The translations under genes and the position numbers were made by a program. From Onchocerca volvulus (lineage: Eukaryota > Nematoda > Chromadorea > Rhabditida > Onchocercidae): a stretch of 64,000 nt of DNA. This document shows positions 51,941-64,000 of the stretch, one piece after another. The first letter of the stretch is position 1. Every line of letters begins with the position of its first letter. The stretch lies in assembly GCA_000499405.2 (NCBI GenBank), contig HG738138.1, positions 24,726,765-24,790,764 on the forward strand. The letters are read 5' to 3'. The notes below the pieces were generated by a model. That model did not search any database, was not told the origin of the DNA, and saw only the letters and a list, made by a program, of their open reading frames with translations.

Positions 51941-54004
51941 TTTTTTTTTTTTTTTTTTTTTTTTTTCATGTTATTTTTACTGTTTACAACAAAAAGAATA
52001 GAATCATTTTCCAGAATATCAGACTCTCTCATCATTCTTTTTGCGTATCAGCACAAACACAACTAAACTTATGGTCTAGTTGTCTTGTGCTGATAAACGA
52101 AAAAGTTTGCATTTAGATTGCTAATAAGAGCTATTCTTGTTTTGGTATCTTGATTACGCTTTTATCTGAATTTGCAGTTACAATCTTGAGATTTATGTAA
52201 ACGAGGAAGAGAGATGTGGAAGGTGTTTTTTGGGCATAGTTTTGCTTTTTACCTCTTACAGTACTTCTCAATTTACTGAATATGAACTAATTTGCAGAAA
52301 AATCAGTGCAAATCCACTGTTTGTTCGCTTTTAATTTTCCCAAGTTTCAGCCATCACATAGAACAAAATCTCCTGTTTTGCCTCCAGAAAAGACGCATCA
52401 TCGAAAAAGACCGGAAAATCCAGATCGTCGAGGTACTTGATAATAACTTCATAATGATTTCGTCATCAATAATTTCCAGCTTCTTTATTTTTATAAATTG
52501 GAAATATGATCGCATTTTAAGATAAGTCAAGATAAAAATTACTATGATGTTGCAGAAGCTGTACATTTCGCAGTAAGACGAGATGATGAAAGAAGTGATC
52601 GGAAAATTTTGCAAGTGAGATCCGATAAGTTAGAACGAGAGGTAAGAAAAGATGCGAAATATTCTAGAAAACGAAATGATGAAGAGAATAAACGAGCCAA
52701 AAAGGATATCTACACAAGGTTCGGTTTTTTATTTCTACTTATTGATCGCTCAACAAGCTTGTCGGATAATTACTACAATATAGGCTTATTTCAAAAATTT
52801 TCATTTTGTAATCTCTTATATGTTATTTGTGGCGTACCGATGTGAAAAATTGCATAGTATTCCAAGAATCCAGAAGATTCCAGGATTTTCTAAGAAATAA
52901 GACTCATCGATCTGTTTACTTTTAAGTTATTGCATATTTCATCATTTGTCTTCAGTCAGTTTGGACATTTGCTTTCAGCAAGATATCAAGTGATTCGGGA
53001 CACGATGTTTTACAACAGCGAAAACGAAAAGCAGTATCGCGTTCACCATCGTTAGAGGAGGATATTGATGAAGAGGAACGCATTGCTGCGGAAGAGTCTG
53101 CCAGTATTTTGAGAAGCAAAAAGGTTAAACTTTTTGAATTGCTAGTATAATCAATACGTTGGTAATAGAAAAGATATGAATACACTTTGCTTATCTCCTA
53201 GTTATTTTCTATGAAATTTTTTATATTAATGAATTATCGATTCATCCATTTATCCACACAAAACTTATTTTGTCGACTCACAGTGTTATTTATTATTAAA
53301 AAACCAACAATACTTCTCATCAAGAATCAAAACTTCCAAGTGTTATAGGTGCAGTCATCTGCCGTAGTTAAATTACCACCGGAGCCAGCTGTAAAATCGG
53401 TGTCTTCGCAAGTGGTTGTGAAGCGAAAGCTACCAGAAAAAGAAGTAACAACGTAAGTCAACCGTGCAACTATTTGAAATTTTTGAGTGGCAAAAATATT
53501 TTTTCAATCAATTTTCAATTTTCAAACACTGATTTTATATTATTCTAACTCGTCTGATGTTTTTGTTAACCACTTTCAATTCCTCTTAATATAGTTTTTT
53601 TTTTTTCGTAGTAAAAAAATTCATTGTAGTAAACAATCCCGCGGTGTGAAGTCATTGTTCCTGAAAGCCATTAAGGAAGCGGGCGAGACAACAAGAACAG
53701 CAAGTCAGATTGCCGGTTACGGTAGTGTTTTGCCAGTAAAAAAAGAGAAAGAAGTAGCTGATCATGGAAAATATAAACAAAACGATATGAATGTTTTGGA
53801 TGAGGAAGAGGTAACAGCAAATTTATTATTGTTTTTTGAAGAACTCATCATTTTAATGAGATAATGGTAAAATAAAGAAAAAAAAATTCCTTTTCATTTT
53901 TTGCTGGGCTTTCATATTCTTCAATATTGCCGCTTTCACTAGTAGCATAAAGTTAAATTGCTGAATTTTCTGATCTCTTTCTTTCTTTCTTTTTCTCTCT
54001 CTAC

Positions 54005-54056
<52 letters not shown>

Positions 54057-57000
54057 CTACATATATATATATGTATAATAGGGTATCGAAATTGACGTTT
54101 ATGATGACATTGGTGATGCTTTGGTTGTTATGCCGGATGAATCAAATGGTGGAAATAGTATTGGTCGTTCAATCGTGCAAGCAGTTGATGAATGTAATTT
54201 AAGTGAACCGGAAGTGGAAAGAAAACGCATACGGACATATGGGTTCGTAGCTTAGTTCATTTGACAGTTTTATAAAATTTTTACTTTCTGAATGATTGAT
54301 CCACTGTTGATATAAGTTATTTTAAAGATTTTGATTGTAGGTTAGTTCTGTGGATTATTCATTTATTGCAATCAAGTTACTATTATTGTTAATGATAATC
54401 ATTCTTCAGACCAAGCTCTGTAGACGAACCGAAATTTTACATAACTTTAAAAGGCGATTCAATCAGCGGTTTGGCTAAACGACTTACAAAAATTGGTGAA
54501 GGGAATGTTGAAATTGTTAGCAAAAAGTTAAAAGCAAAAAGGCGTAAGAATGAGACGAATCCAAGTAAGTTCTGAATCATTCTTCATCATTTAAATATGT
54601 CCCTTATATTATAATTTTGTTATGAATAATTCAGTTGAATATTCTGTGGATTTCACATCTTCATGTTTATTAATCTCATTTACAGTTTTGGCGCATCTAA
54701 ATTTGTCACAACCGAGACAGATAAGAAAAGAAGTGTCTCATGAGAAGTCAACTGCCAGCAACACAGAAAATGAAACATGCCTAGTAGCGCGTTCTAGTGA
54801 GGTAAAAAATGAAGTTCTCTATCAGTTACAAAGCATTATGAGAGTATTTATTTTTTTTGTCATAAAACCTGTTTCATAATACACACAAATTTTGATATTT
54901 TTTCATTTTCGAAGACTTTCGCTGAATTCTTTAGAGTTCTAAATTTTATTGCCATGGCAAAAAAAAAATATGATTTATTAAAAAAATTAAGTATTGAGTG
55001 ATTTAAACATGAAAGCTGTATATAAAAAAGTTTTTTGAGGCTTCCAATGAATCGAAGCCTCTGCCTGCTTGGGATTTACAAATACAACTACCAGAAGAAG
55101 ATACAAGTGATGACGGTGATGATGATGGTGATGACGGTAGGGATTGTTTTACTTTTTTATTGAATTTAATGAATTTACCTAAACTGGGTTGGAATTAACT
55201 AATATATGAATACATGCCAAATGAACAAGAAATGAGCCAATATTATTGAATTGTCAATTCCTTTGATATTTATGTTTCTAAATTGTCTATTCTTTGATAT
55301 TTACGGACAGTATTTGTGGCTATCAAAACATCAATTATAATTTAATGAGAAACGATATGACACTTTTGATATGGCACTTTACGTTGTGTTTCAGTGCTCA
55401 TTGAATATGTATTGTGAACTTTTTTACTTAAGCTTACGGGGACCTAGTATTAGAGTAGGTAGAAGTAAAAAGTGTAACGCACATAGATAAATATATACAT
55501 GTTAATGCAATATATCAACTTTGTTGTTTTATTCTAAAATATTTTACTGTTTTTTACTCCAAAATAACTGAAATCGCAATCTTCTCTTGATACATTGCAG
55601 AAATGATAGAAGCATTTTTAAAATCTTTTTATAAACTAAAGGCAAACATATAGTATATTTATCTTCTTTTTTTCTCTTTTCAGAAGCACAAATTGATGCT
55701 GTTCTTGCCAGTGCTCAAACGGTTGGCCAAGGTTTTGATGAGGTTGGGATTTGATAATCAAATGTTATTAATGTTTGATGAAATTTTTCTCTTAACTGAA
55801 TCTGTTTAGAAACTTAATCGGGGATGAAAAATTCCCGGGATTCAAGTTTTGAATTCCTTAAAAATCTTTTTATTTCGGTATTTTAATTTAGCTTGAAAAT
55901 AATGATAGTATATGTGTCACATAAGTGATGTCTTATCTTTGTCCAGAACTTCGAATACGTCAAACCAGTTACAAGCTCGGAAAACAAAGAGTTATTCGTA
56001 TTCATTCAACCTTAGAATCATATTTAATCGCAGCGCAAAAACTAAAAGCAAACCAACACAGTATTCAGTTCGAGGGTTAATTTTGTAGGATAATGTGGTG
56101 TAGTGATTTTCGTTTTTTGACGTCATCATTTTTAAGGTACCACCAACTCCAACCTTGTCGAGTCCATTATTTCGTCCACAGACCCCGCAATTGCAACTTT
56201 TTTATAGTGCACCACGGCAAAATGTATTTGCTGGAAATGGACAGGTACCTTCTTCAAAATTCTTCACTGTCAATTGATACTCCCTTCTTTATTATATCAT
56301 TTATCGAGTGTAATTGATTAAGATATCAGATTTTCAGGTTTTTTTCTTGTGCAGGTAACTAAAAAAAAAATTTTTTTTTGTAGAATTTTTTTCATCTTCT
56401 ATAAAACATATAACTTTTTGATATTCTACCTGCAACGAATGAAACGATTTGAAGATATTGTAATTCAAATATAAGACATTATATGGGATTATATATGATA
56501 TTTCTGTTGTGTAATTGCTTCACAACTTGAAGACATTTCGCATTAAAGAATTCAAATAGTCTTGCTAATTATTTAATCGTTTAGGTATTAAATGCATCAA
56601 TAGTTTCGTCAGGAGGAACTGAAAAAATACTGGAACGTTGTAAATTTTGGCCAAATTGTTCTCTTCAAAACTGTGTATACATTCACCCAAGTAAACCGTG
56701 CAGGTACACCATTTTTAAGGACTTATTATATTGCAACTATTGTGGCTAATTTTACTTAGTAATTTTTGCGTGATTTTGCCGATGCATAATTTTTTGGCTT
56801 ACTAATTTGTATATTTATAGTCGATTTAGCAAGCTTATTTTTCATTCACAGTTCTATCAGCGATGTTGAATGTACATAATTATGGCTGACTTCATTATTC
56901 CTTAGCATTTTGAACAAAGATTCACTTTATACAGTATGCATTAATATGTTAGTTGTAATGGGAAGTTTTATTTGTTTTGGCTGCAGGATATTACGAACAT

Positions 57001-57924
57001 TGGACATTGGAGTTTTGAAATTTATGAGAATTAAATCAGACAGTAGTACCATCTGATAAATTTATTCAGTTTCATCGAACTAATTTAAGTTATTTTTCTT
57101 CAGCAATTTTCCGAATTGTTCATTTGGTGACCGATGTATTTATATCCATCCACAGTGCAAATTTGGTCGTATGTGCCTGAATCGGAATTGTGTTTATACA
57201 CATACTTTAAAGACAGCGTATGTTTTTAACTACATATATTGTTTTAAAATAGTGTTTAAATTTAATTATAACTTTATCAGTTTCGCGGAATGGAATTGTT
57301 TGTAGAGTTTATTTCTGGAAATCCCAAGGTTTGGTTTTTTAAGTGGATGTCTATTCCAAATGAAAAACTTTGGATTAGTTTTATGTTAGCGTTTGAATAT
57401 AAGATTTATGTACATTTTGGCATCATCAATTTCCAATATTTTTTAAACCTATTTTGATTTGTGCATTTCGAAATTACGAAGTCTGAAATTTCAGGGTGAC
57501 TGTAGCAACAACAGTAACTCCATCGACTGAAGTAGGAGCGCAGACATCGTCGAACTCAACTACACCAGCTATTTCTTACGCTTTGAACATTCCATGTAAA
57601 TATGGTGGGAAATGCGCAAATGCCAGCTGTAGTTTTAAACATCCTAAAGTAATTGAATCATTTTATTCTTATATTTTAGCGATTATCTCAAAACCATGTA
57701 ATTGATAGTAGTAAGTGCAGTTTCTAAATCTCTGTTTATCATTGTGTTGGATCTTTCCTATGGTATGTTTTCTTTTTTCTTTTTTTTTTCAGTTATGTCG
57801 CTTTGGTGATCGTTGTACGAATCGTGGCTGCTATTTTTGGCATCCTAAAGCTAGTGCTGTTGCAGTTCTCAGTGCAACAAGTGGGAAATATCGGTGGAAA
57901 GCGCCAAGCGTAGCAGCAACATGA
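50831..57924 (+). CDS. sut-2: ZC3H14/Nab2 (SUT-2) nuclear poly(A)-binding zinc-finger protein
   Basis: 19 exons in phase, 807 residues: 50831-50869, 51170-51327, 51503-51800, 52351-52432, 52556-52718, 52979-53123, 53349-53452, 53612-53810, 54082-54242, 54410-54564, 54686-54801, 55040-55136, 55684-55742, 55947-55967, 56137-56244, 56585-56703, 57104-57217, 57495-57648, 57793-57924. The N-terminal PWI-like fold (AAIKAKLEELGVYVDEELPD, FVDWLFDIFERL) is followed by a long Lys/Arg/Glu-rich, nuclear-signal-like middle. Five C-terminal CCCH fingers follow, four of them C-x5-C-x4-C-x3-H: CKFWPNCSLQNCVYIH, CSNFPNCSFGDRCIYIH, CKFGRMCLNRNCVYTH, CKYGGKCANASCSFKH, CRFGDRCTNRGCYFWH. The family binds poly(A) RNA in the nucleus and limits tail length; the C. 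elegans homologue modifies tau toxicity. The 21-base exon 14 is the least certain part. Confidence 0.9.
51877..51966. repeat. Homopolymer block T45-A19-T26 in an intron
   Basis: An uninterrupted T run, then A run, then T run, in intron 3 of the ZC3H14 homologue. The A run could pair with either T run. It may also mark an assembly problem. Confidence 0.85.
53985..54079. repeat. Compound CTTT/CT/TA microsatellite
   Basis: CTTT repeats, then CT repeats, then TA repeats with ATGTATAT interruptions, ending two bases before the acceptor of exon 54082. Confidence 0.9.
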
Positions 57925-58194
57925 AATGATATAAGGAATTATGACCAGCAAATTTCAAAATTATGCTGAATATAATTTACTTTTTGATCTTAACTTAAAA
58001 CTGTTTGTATATTATTAAGGAAATCTAGTACAATTCAGTTCTTCCATAATTGCGATGCGTTTTATATTAGCCGTTTTCTCCATTTTTGGAAAATCATAGA
58101 TGAATTGTCTATAAAGTTTGTTTTTGTCATCATTTCGACAACTTAATACTATTTTTCATAATAGAAAGAGATGGGGTATTTTATTATTTTGGAT

Positions 58195-58200
58195 AATAAA
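58195..58200 (+). terminator. Candidate poly(A) signal of the ZC3H14 homologue
   Basis: AATAAA about 270 bases after the TGA at 57922-57924. Confidence 0.4.
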
Positions 58201-59124
58201 AATTTTAGTCATATTTTAATGGTTCATTTGATTTTGAAATGGTGCGATTCCTCATGGGAAATAGTATCAAATTGAATCCCTTTGTATCACTGAGAATCTT
58301 CATTAAAATCTTGTTGCATATCACACACTTATTATTTTATTCTTTTGGTCTATCATTTATTCTGGTATGATTTGAAAACAATCATTCATTGAGATAATCC
58401 TTTTCGAAAGTTTATTGTTGTTTAGTAGAATTAGAGAACTTTCCACTGATATGATATTGGTGCATATTGTGTCATTACTGCTATAATTTAAAATGTGCAG
58501 AGCACCGATTATCAGTGAATAGATAGTTGCATCAAATCAATCTTTTTGATTTTTTAAATGTCTTCTGAGTCATTTTAATTTTTAATTGCATTTTCTAATT
58601 TGATTTTTTAAAAATTTTTGTTATGATATTAGAATAATATCAGCTTTGATTATGGTATTAATAAATGAAAGCTGAAGCATCTATCTGATGTATGCATAGG
58701 TTGCAATGTATTACTTTAGAATAATATAAGCTTAGAGCTAATAGGATAAGAAGTGAAGATTACAATCAGAGAATTTATCCGTGAGCCACCTGTAAAACAT
58801 AACTTACTTTTGATTTGAATGGTCGGTTTTTCATACGGTTTTACAGTCAATTCGTCTTTTAATAATTTCTATAATGATCTGTGCTGTTTGACTTTTATTT
58901 CAATGTCTTGAAATGAATAAAATGTCTTACTTAAAATTGAATAAAATGGCTTACCTAAAACATAGTTTTTCTTCAAAGATACGGTCAAAAATGGCTAAGG
59001 TTCGAATAAGCTTTTTTCTATCGACCATTAGAATGCAATTTATGATTTGACTGGAATATCATCGATTCCTTTTCATCTTAGTATTTTGTCCAAGAAAATT
59101 CATAAGACGGTAGTGAATATTTAA

Positions 59125-59130
59125 TTTATT
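59125..59130 (-). terminator. Candidate poly(A) signal of the innexin
   Basis: AATAAA on the minus strand, about 110 bases after the alternative stop and about 320 after the main one. Confidence 0.35.
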
Positions 59131-59236
59131 TCATTTTTTCATCAAAAAATTATCGTAAAAATGTTAATCTGGCAGGTAATTTATAAGACCAAAGGAAAGG
59201 AAACTTATTACCCACTTATCACGGTTTTTTTTTTTT

Positions 59237-59433
59237 TTAAATAAGTCGTGGAATACAAATATCATTATCATCACCATAACTATTGGGACCTAACTTATCA
59301 GATTCATCAGTGGAGATGGAAAGGTGACCTTTGACATTCATTGTATGCAATGATTTTTTCAATTTGCAAAAAACCTGGCAATTTGCCGGATCATTTATGT
59401 TCATACAAAACAAAATAGCTGGCACTTTACAAT
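59237..59433 (-). CDS. Possible alternative last exon of the innexin
   Basis: The acceptor ATTAACAG sits only 15 bases beyond the main stop codon. An internal donor in the last exon (GAAG then GTAAAC; exon part 59624-59643) leaves one base, and this exon supplies the two needed, so the frame fits. The new tail reads DCKVPAILFCMNINDPANCQ and ends in an acidic Ser/Asp-rich stretch with CIPRLI. The fit of phase and both splice signals is the only evidence. Confidence 0.4.
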
Positions 59434-59450
59434 CTGTTAATATTAATCAT

Positions 59451-62400
59451 TTATAAGACATGAGGTTTTGGTGATTGATTGAATTGCAAATTTTCATCAT
59501 CCTCATCGTCATCTTTTATGATCGGTGATCCTGATGACATTGGTATCCTCATTGATGTTTGCTTTGGAAGTCGAATTTGTATTTGAGGTTTTTGATGACG
59601 ATTTATTTCGAATGATCGTTTACCTTCTTGACCACGATTAAGACTACAGTAAACATTTTAATTTTAATATAATCACCATAGAGCTTCAATATTCCAAACT
59701 TATATACCGTATTTTGATATTCTAAGTCATGAACTACTCATTTACTTCCGATAATAATAAATACCATTAAGCTAAGACTTAGAATCAATAGTATTAAGAG
59801 TTAGAATATAACAGAAAATGACCTAGTTTTAAAGAATCAAATGAATACGCTCCAATTATAACCTAATTTTCATCTGATAAAAGAAAAAATGTAGGATAAC
59901 ACGATCCAAAAAGAGGAAGAAATATTTTTTTGAATTTCAATAGGATTTGAAATACCTGGATATTTCATTCCGATCATGCTATTTTTCTACGGGAAAATTT
60001 AATATTCATTTGCTAAAAATTAATCGGAGACAAAATATCTCTAATTCATAGAAAAATGAAAATTTCTAACCGAAATGATCCCGGTGTTCGATGTGAAAAT
60101 ATCTTGGATAATCGTTGATGACCAAATAATTGTTGGTATCTTCTCTGTTTATCACCACCATTATTATCTTTTTGTCGTTTCAGACGAATGGATTGATTTC
60201 TGAAATACCAAAAGTATGCCATTGATATTTTTTATATTGTTTACTCAAAAAATATCTGATATATATATAAACTATAATATGATTACTATTGACGAATCAA
60301 TGTTACCTAAAATAGTAATCTTTATCATTCAATCTAGTTCCATTGAGTTTATTCTGAGAAAAGTGAATTTACTGAAGGTAGTCTTAGTTTTTAAATGAAG
60401 TTAGAAAACATTAAACGAGTTATGATTGACTAAAACTTAAATCTAACAATAAATAATTTTAGTAAATAGAAAGAAAACAATTCGTTTAGCACCAAAATGA
60501 GAATAAATACACTCGTGTGTGACAAAAATCTTTTTCGCCATGTCAACTTTGATTCTATATTAAATTCGTAATCAATAATTGTGTCAACAATATATCCTGC
60601 CTAATAAGAAATTGTCATCATATCTGAAGCTCTCTGCACATGAATGTGTTGTTTTTTTTTTTTTTTTTTAAATTACAAAAAGATTCTAGCTTAATTAAGA
60701 ATAGAAAAAAAAAAGTAATCCAGTGTAATCAGTTGAGATTATCAGGATTAGTGCAATTCTCGAGAAATTCGTAATTTAGCTCTCCTAGAATTTAATTAAT
60801 TGTGTCTTAAATTTCTTTCCGAAAATTATATCAATCCTTTTGATCTTTGTACGAATCGCAGATTTAGTTTAATTATGTTTTCAAATTTTTTTTCCGCCAA
60901 TTATATCAATCTTTTGTAATCTTTGTAAAATATCCGAAATCACTTCTACTTTCAAATATTATACGTATTCGACGATTCTGTCCATCGAGTTATTACATAA
61001 TTCTACTACGATTACTTCTATGTTTCATTCTCGTTATTCGAATATCCCGATCGATTCCCTCCTCTCGTTTTTTTTTTTTTTTTTTTTCAATTTCTATCGA
61101 ATTGCGATTTATCTAATTATCGCATCAATAGATTGTATTGTAATGTAATTTTGGCAACAAATTATATTATAAAAAAGCCTTCATCACACAACAAAAGTTA
61201 CTAACTTCGTTAAGGCTACAATTTCCTAAAATTCTTCTCCAATTTTTATTTCCACGACATCAGCTTAATTCTTAAATAAAAACATAATTGCACTGACGAA
61301 ATATAATATCAATTTTTCCGATGGATACAAAATTATAAATAACTAAATTACATCGGTCAATTGAGCTATTCGTTCAATGATTCAGATTACTAGGCTTCAA
61401 GCATACAGCAATGAAATTAATTTATCAGAATGTTTCCATTTATAAATTTCAATTTCTTTAAATTATTCACGAAATTTTTCAAATTGAAACGAAATATATA
61501 CCGTGCGAAATTGATAAGTGAAGAATCTTCATCTATCAAATTTTCTGGATGCTGCGACAAATAACGTTTCCAGAGTGCATCCGTAATTTCAGTACAAAAC
61601 ATTACACCAGCATGAAGTGCTATCATTCGTAATACTAATACACCATCTACCTGTATTCATGATAATTTATATGCGATATTTAAGGAAAAAAAAATTTAAT
61701 TTAAGAAGTAAAAACTAAAAAATATATTTAAGAACGAAAAAAAAAGAAAAATAAAACAAATTCAAGGCAAAATTACTTTGAGGTAAGCTTTCAGGAAATG
61801 CTCTACTTGCTTCCGTTTATCCTTTCGAAACAATTCCGGTCGATCAGGATCAGTTGTTAGTTCCAGGTGGCGTAAAACAAAACGAAAACGATCCCTATAA
61901 AGCAAATATTTCCTCTTTTTTTTCATGGAATTTCATGGAAATTTATTTAATGAAAGATTCAAAAAAAAAATATATATAATTGGAATGAAGAAAAATTTTC
62001 TAGAAAAAACATTACTATTATTAAATAGATTTTAGGCTTTTTTTTTTATTTATGCATAAATTAGAAGAAAAAAAATCATAGATTAAGCAAAAAATTTAAA
62101 GAATAAGTAAAAATTAGTCAGATTCTTTTCTTTCAACGAAATATTACACATGGCCAGCATATGTATTCCTTTTCTTACCTAGTAAATAAATATGATCAAA
62201 ATGTTAATTTATTTATACAATAACCTTTGATCGATAGAAACTTTGTAGAGAATGAAATTAAAAAGTCTAATTTGAATTTCATCCTTTATCATAACATAAT
62301 CATGTCAAAAAAAAAAAAAAAAATCAAACAATTTAAAAATATGTCTACTCTAAGCTTAAGCCTTAAGCCAAAACTTTAACTCTAACTAAGACTAGTTTTC

Positions 62401-63615
62401 AATCTAATAAAAGATGTATGTAAGTAAATTAATATTGAATTTTTGAATATTCAAATTGGAGTTTGAATATTGCAAGAAACAAATTAAGTTTGAGTAAATT
62501 TTAAAAGAAGAAAAAAAAACCTTTTCACATAAAATTTTTCCCTTAATTTTTCTCCGAATTTTTTAAAATGATTTTTGAGTTTATTTCACCAAAAAAAAAA
62601 AACCAAGCAATGTTAATTTACTTAAGTAAAATTTACCTATGAAATAAGGAAATGCTAAACCAATAGACAGCATCCAATGTAGCAGCAACAAATAACATCG
62701 AAAACCATAACCAAATTAAAATGAATATTTTCTCGTTGAAAATATTTATAACAAGGACACACTATAAATATCTTTATTATTTCAAATATTATTTCAAAAA
62801 AAAAAGAATTTATTTCTTTAGATTTATTCTTTTATCTCAACCAATTTCATTTCAGTCTTATTTAATTCCATAAAATTCAATTTCATTTCTAGTCCTATGA
62901 TAAAAATGCTGTCATTTTTGATTATATAGCCTGGCATTTATTTCTGATAAATCCATATTCAATCATTCATTATTCTATGCTTTTTTTTTTCCAACACTAC
63001 ATCTTCTGATTTTATTTTTTTTTTAAATTTTATTTATCTAATATCTATTCTCTTATTTTATTTTGATTTTGATAAATTCTGCTAAAATCAGTATTATATT
63101 TAAAATTCATTCCATTTAATTATTCAAGTTGTGAAGATCAATCATTTAATTAGCTCAACATTTTCATAAATTATTCTTGTGCTCGACAATTATTCTGTTA
63201 TTAATACATTCAATTTTTTTTTTATTACTCTATGTTTTTTTACTCATCTTTTATTCTATCCTTTCATTTTTTTCTATTTTCATTAGTCTAATATTCCATT
63301 CTTATTTCATTCTATTTCTAATAACTTCTATTAAAAAGGATATTCCATACAAAATTTATCTTCATTCAAATAACGGAAGATGTGAAGATCAATTATCCGA
63401 TTAATTCAACATTTCTAAATATTTGACAATTATCCGATTATTAATACATTCCGGTAAAAAATAGTTCTCATCAAGAAATTTGTCAAATATGGATGAGAGA
63501 ATAATTAACTTTAATGAAGTTACTAAATAATTCATTAAAACATTTAAAAATAAAAGTCACATACTTGTACGGAATGCCGTTGATTATTGCCAAGAACGCG
63601 CACTTCAAAATCACA
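59451..63615 (-). CDS. Innexin (gap-junction subunit), 5' part outside the window
   Basis: Minus-strand exons 63565-63615, 62637-62761, 61777-61894, 61502-61650, 60071-60199 and 59451-59643 join in phase and give 254 C-terminal residues. Innexin marks are CDFEVRVLGNNQRHSVQCVL followed by INIFNEKIF, the fourth membrane span (ILIWLWFSMLFVAATLDAVY), DRFRFVLRHLE, and DGVLVLRMIALHAGVMFCTE with DALW. The basic, then acidic cytoplasmic tail (about 120 residues, ending PKPHVL) is not conserved in the family. The N-terminus with the first three membrane spans and first extracellular loop must lie beyond 63615, probably beyond 64000. Innexins form gap junctions in invertebrates; which paralogue this is cannot be told from the tail. 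Confidence 0.92.
63131..63451. repeat. Direct repeat about 245 bases apart in an innexin intron
   Basis: GTGAAGATCAATCATTTAAT ... GACAATTATTCTGTTATTAA at 63131-63211 recurs as GTGAAGATCAATTATCCGAT ... GACAATTATCCGATTATTAA at 63382-63451. Confidence 0.7.
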
Positions 63616-63804
63616 CTGAAATCAATTTTTGGATTAACTTTTTTTTCGAAATATTTCAAAAAAAAAAACAGAAAAACAGAAAAACGAAATATTTAAATGA
63701 AAATTTATTTAATGAAAGTTTGTGTATGCTGTTAATTATATTTATATGAAATTAGTTTTATTCATCCCTTTGTACAACTTTCAATTTATATTAATTTTTA
63801 CATC

Positions 63805-63961
63805 CATATTGATCAGCTTATCACTAATGTAGATAGATGGATTGTTATGAACTTATATGAACTAATTTCTATTCATGCTGATCAGCTTATCACTAATGTA
63901 AATAGATGAATTGATTAATTTCTATTCATATTGATCAATTTATCACTTATGTAGATGGATG
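63805..63961. repeat. Three diverged repeats near the window end
   Basis: CATATTGATCAGCTTATCAC plus TAATGTAGATAG at 63805 recurs at 63874 and, more diverged, at 63927. Unit lengths are about 69 and 53. Confidence 0.75.
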
Positions 63962-64000
63962 GATTGTTAAGAGATCAAATACTAATTAATATTACCATAC

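Larger units (their letters stand above)
57925..59236. other. Convergent intergenic region
   Basis: 3' UTRs of the ZC3H14 homologue (+) and the innexin (-). No exon, RNA gene or long repeat was seen. Confidence 0.5.

Noticed and set aside
52297..52318. Small exon (KNQCKST) before 52351 in the ZC3H14 homologue
   Set aside because: It would leave an intron of about 32 bases, too short; direct splicing from 51800 to 52351 fits in phase.

Overview
The window looks like nuclear DNA of a parasitic nematode, most probably a filarial or other spirurid worm. It is very AT-rich, with long T and A runs. Its genes are split into many small exons by GT-AG introns of roughly 50-1000 bases, and acceptors mostly look like TTTCAG. 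The families present (a worm-type receptor tyrosine kinase, a TIS11-like CCCH protein, a CAP/SCP protein, a worm-type CK1/TTBK kinase, an innexin) fit a nematode. Exon limits below come from reading splice signals and checking phase by hand. Species assignment is inference.

Layout. 344-7106 (+): receptor tyrosine kinase, probably missing its first exons, with two possible 3' ends. 7138-10149: convergent intergenic DNA. 10150-13434 (-): tandem CCCH zinc-finger protein. 13435-17953: repeat-rich block with two copies of a dispersed element (one split by an insertion), a 45-base fragment of the 18S rRNA 3' end, two GC-rich hairpins and a 1-kb element with long inverted ends. 17954-19532 (-): CAP-domain gene with three lesions, called a pseudogene. 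21754-24293 (+): a possible small Cys-rich gene and an SH2-domain gene whose last codons lie in a third copy of the dispersed element. 27207-38232 (+): a complete 28-exon EDRF1 orthologue. 38233-44578: long stretch with no recognised gene. 44579-47936 (+): CK1/TTBK-like kinase. 48061-49161: a 1.1-kb element with about 120-base inverted ends enclosing the fourth copy of the dispersed element in reverse. 50831-57924 (+): a 19-exon ZC3H14/Nab2 (SUT-2) orthologue. 59237-63615 (-): the C-terminal two thirds of an innexin, with two possible tails.

The genes do not form one pathway. Two encode CCCH-finger RNA-binding proteins (one TIS11-like, one nuclear poly(A)-binding), three encode signalling proteins (receptor kinase, SH2 protein, CK1-like kinase), and the others encode a gap-junction subunit, a secreted CAP protein (decayed) and a conserved EDRF1 protein. 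I found no complete tRNA, no CRISPR array and no bacterial-type operon. The least ordinary material is the repeat family with its composite inverted-repeat copy, and the places where these repeats touch genes.
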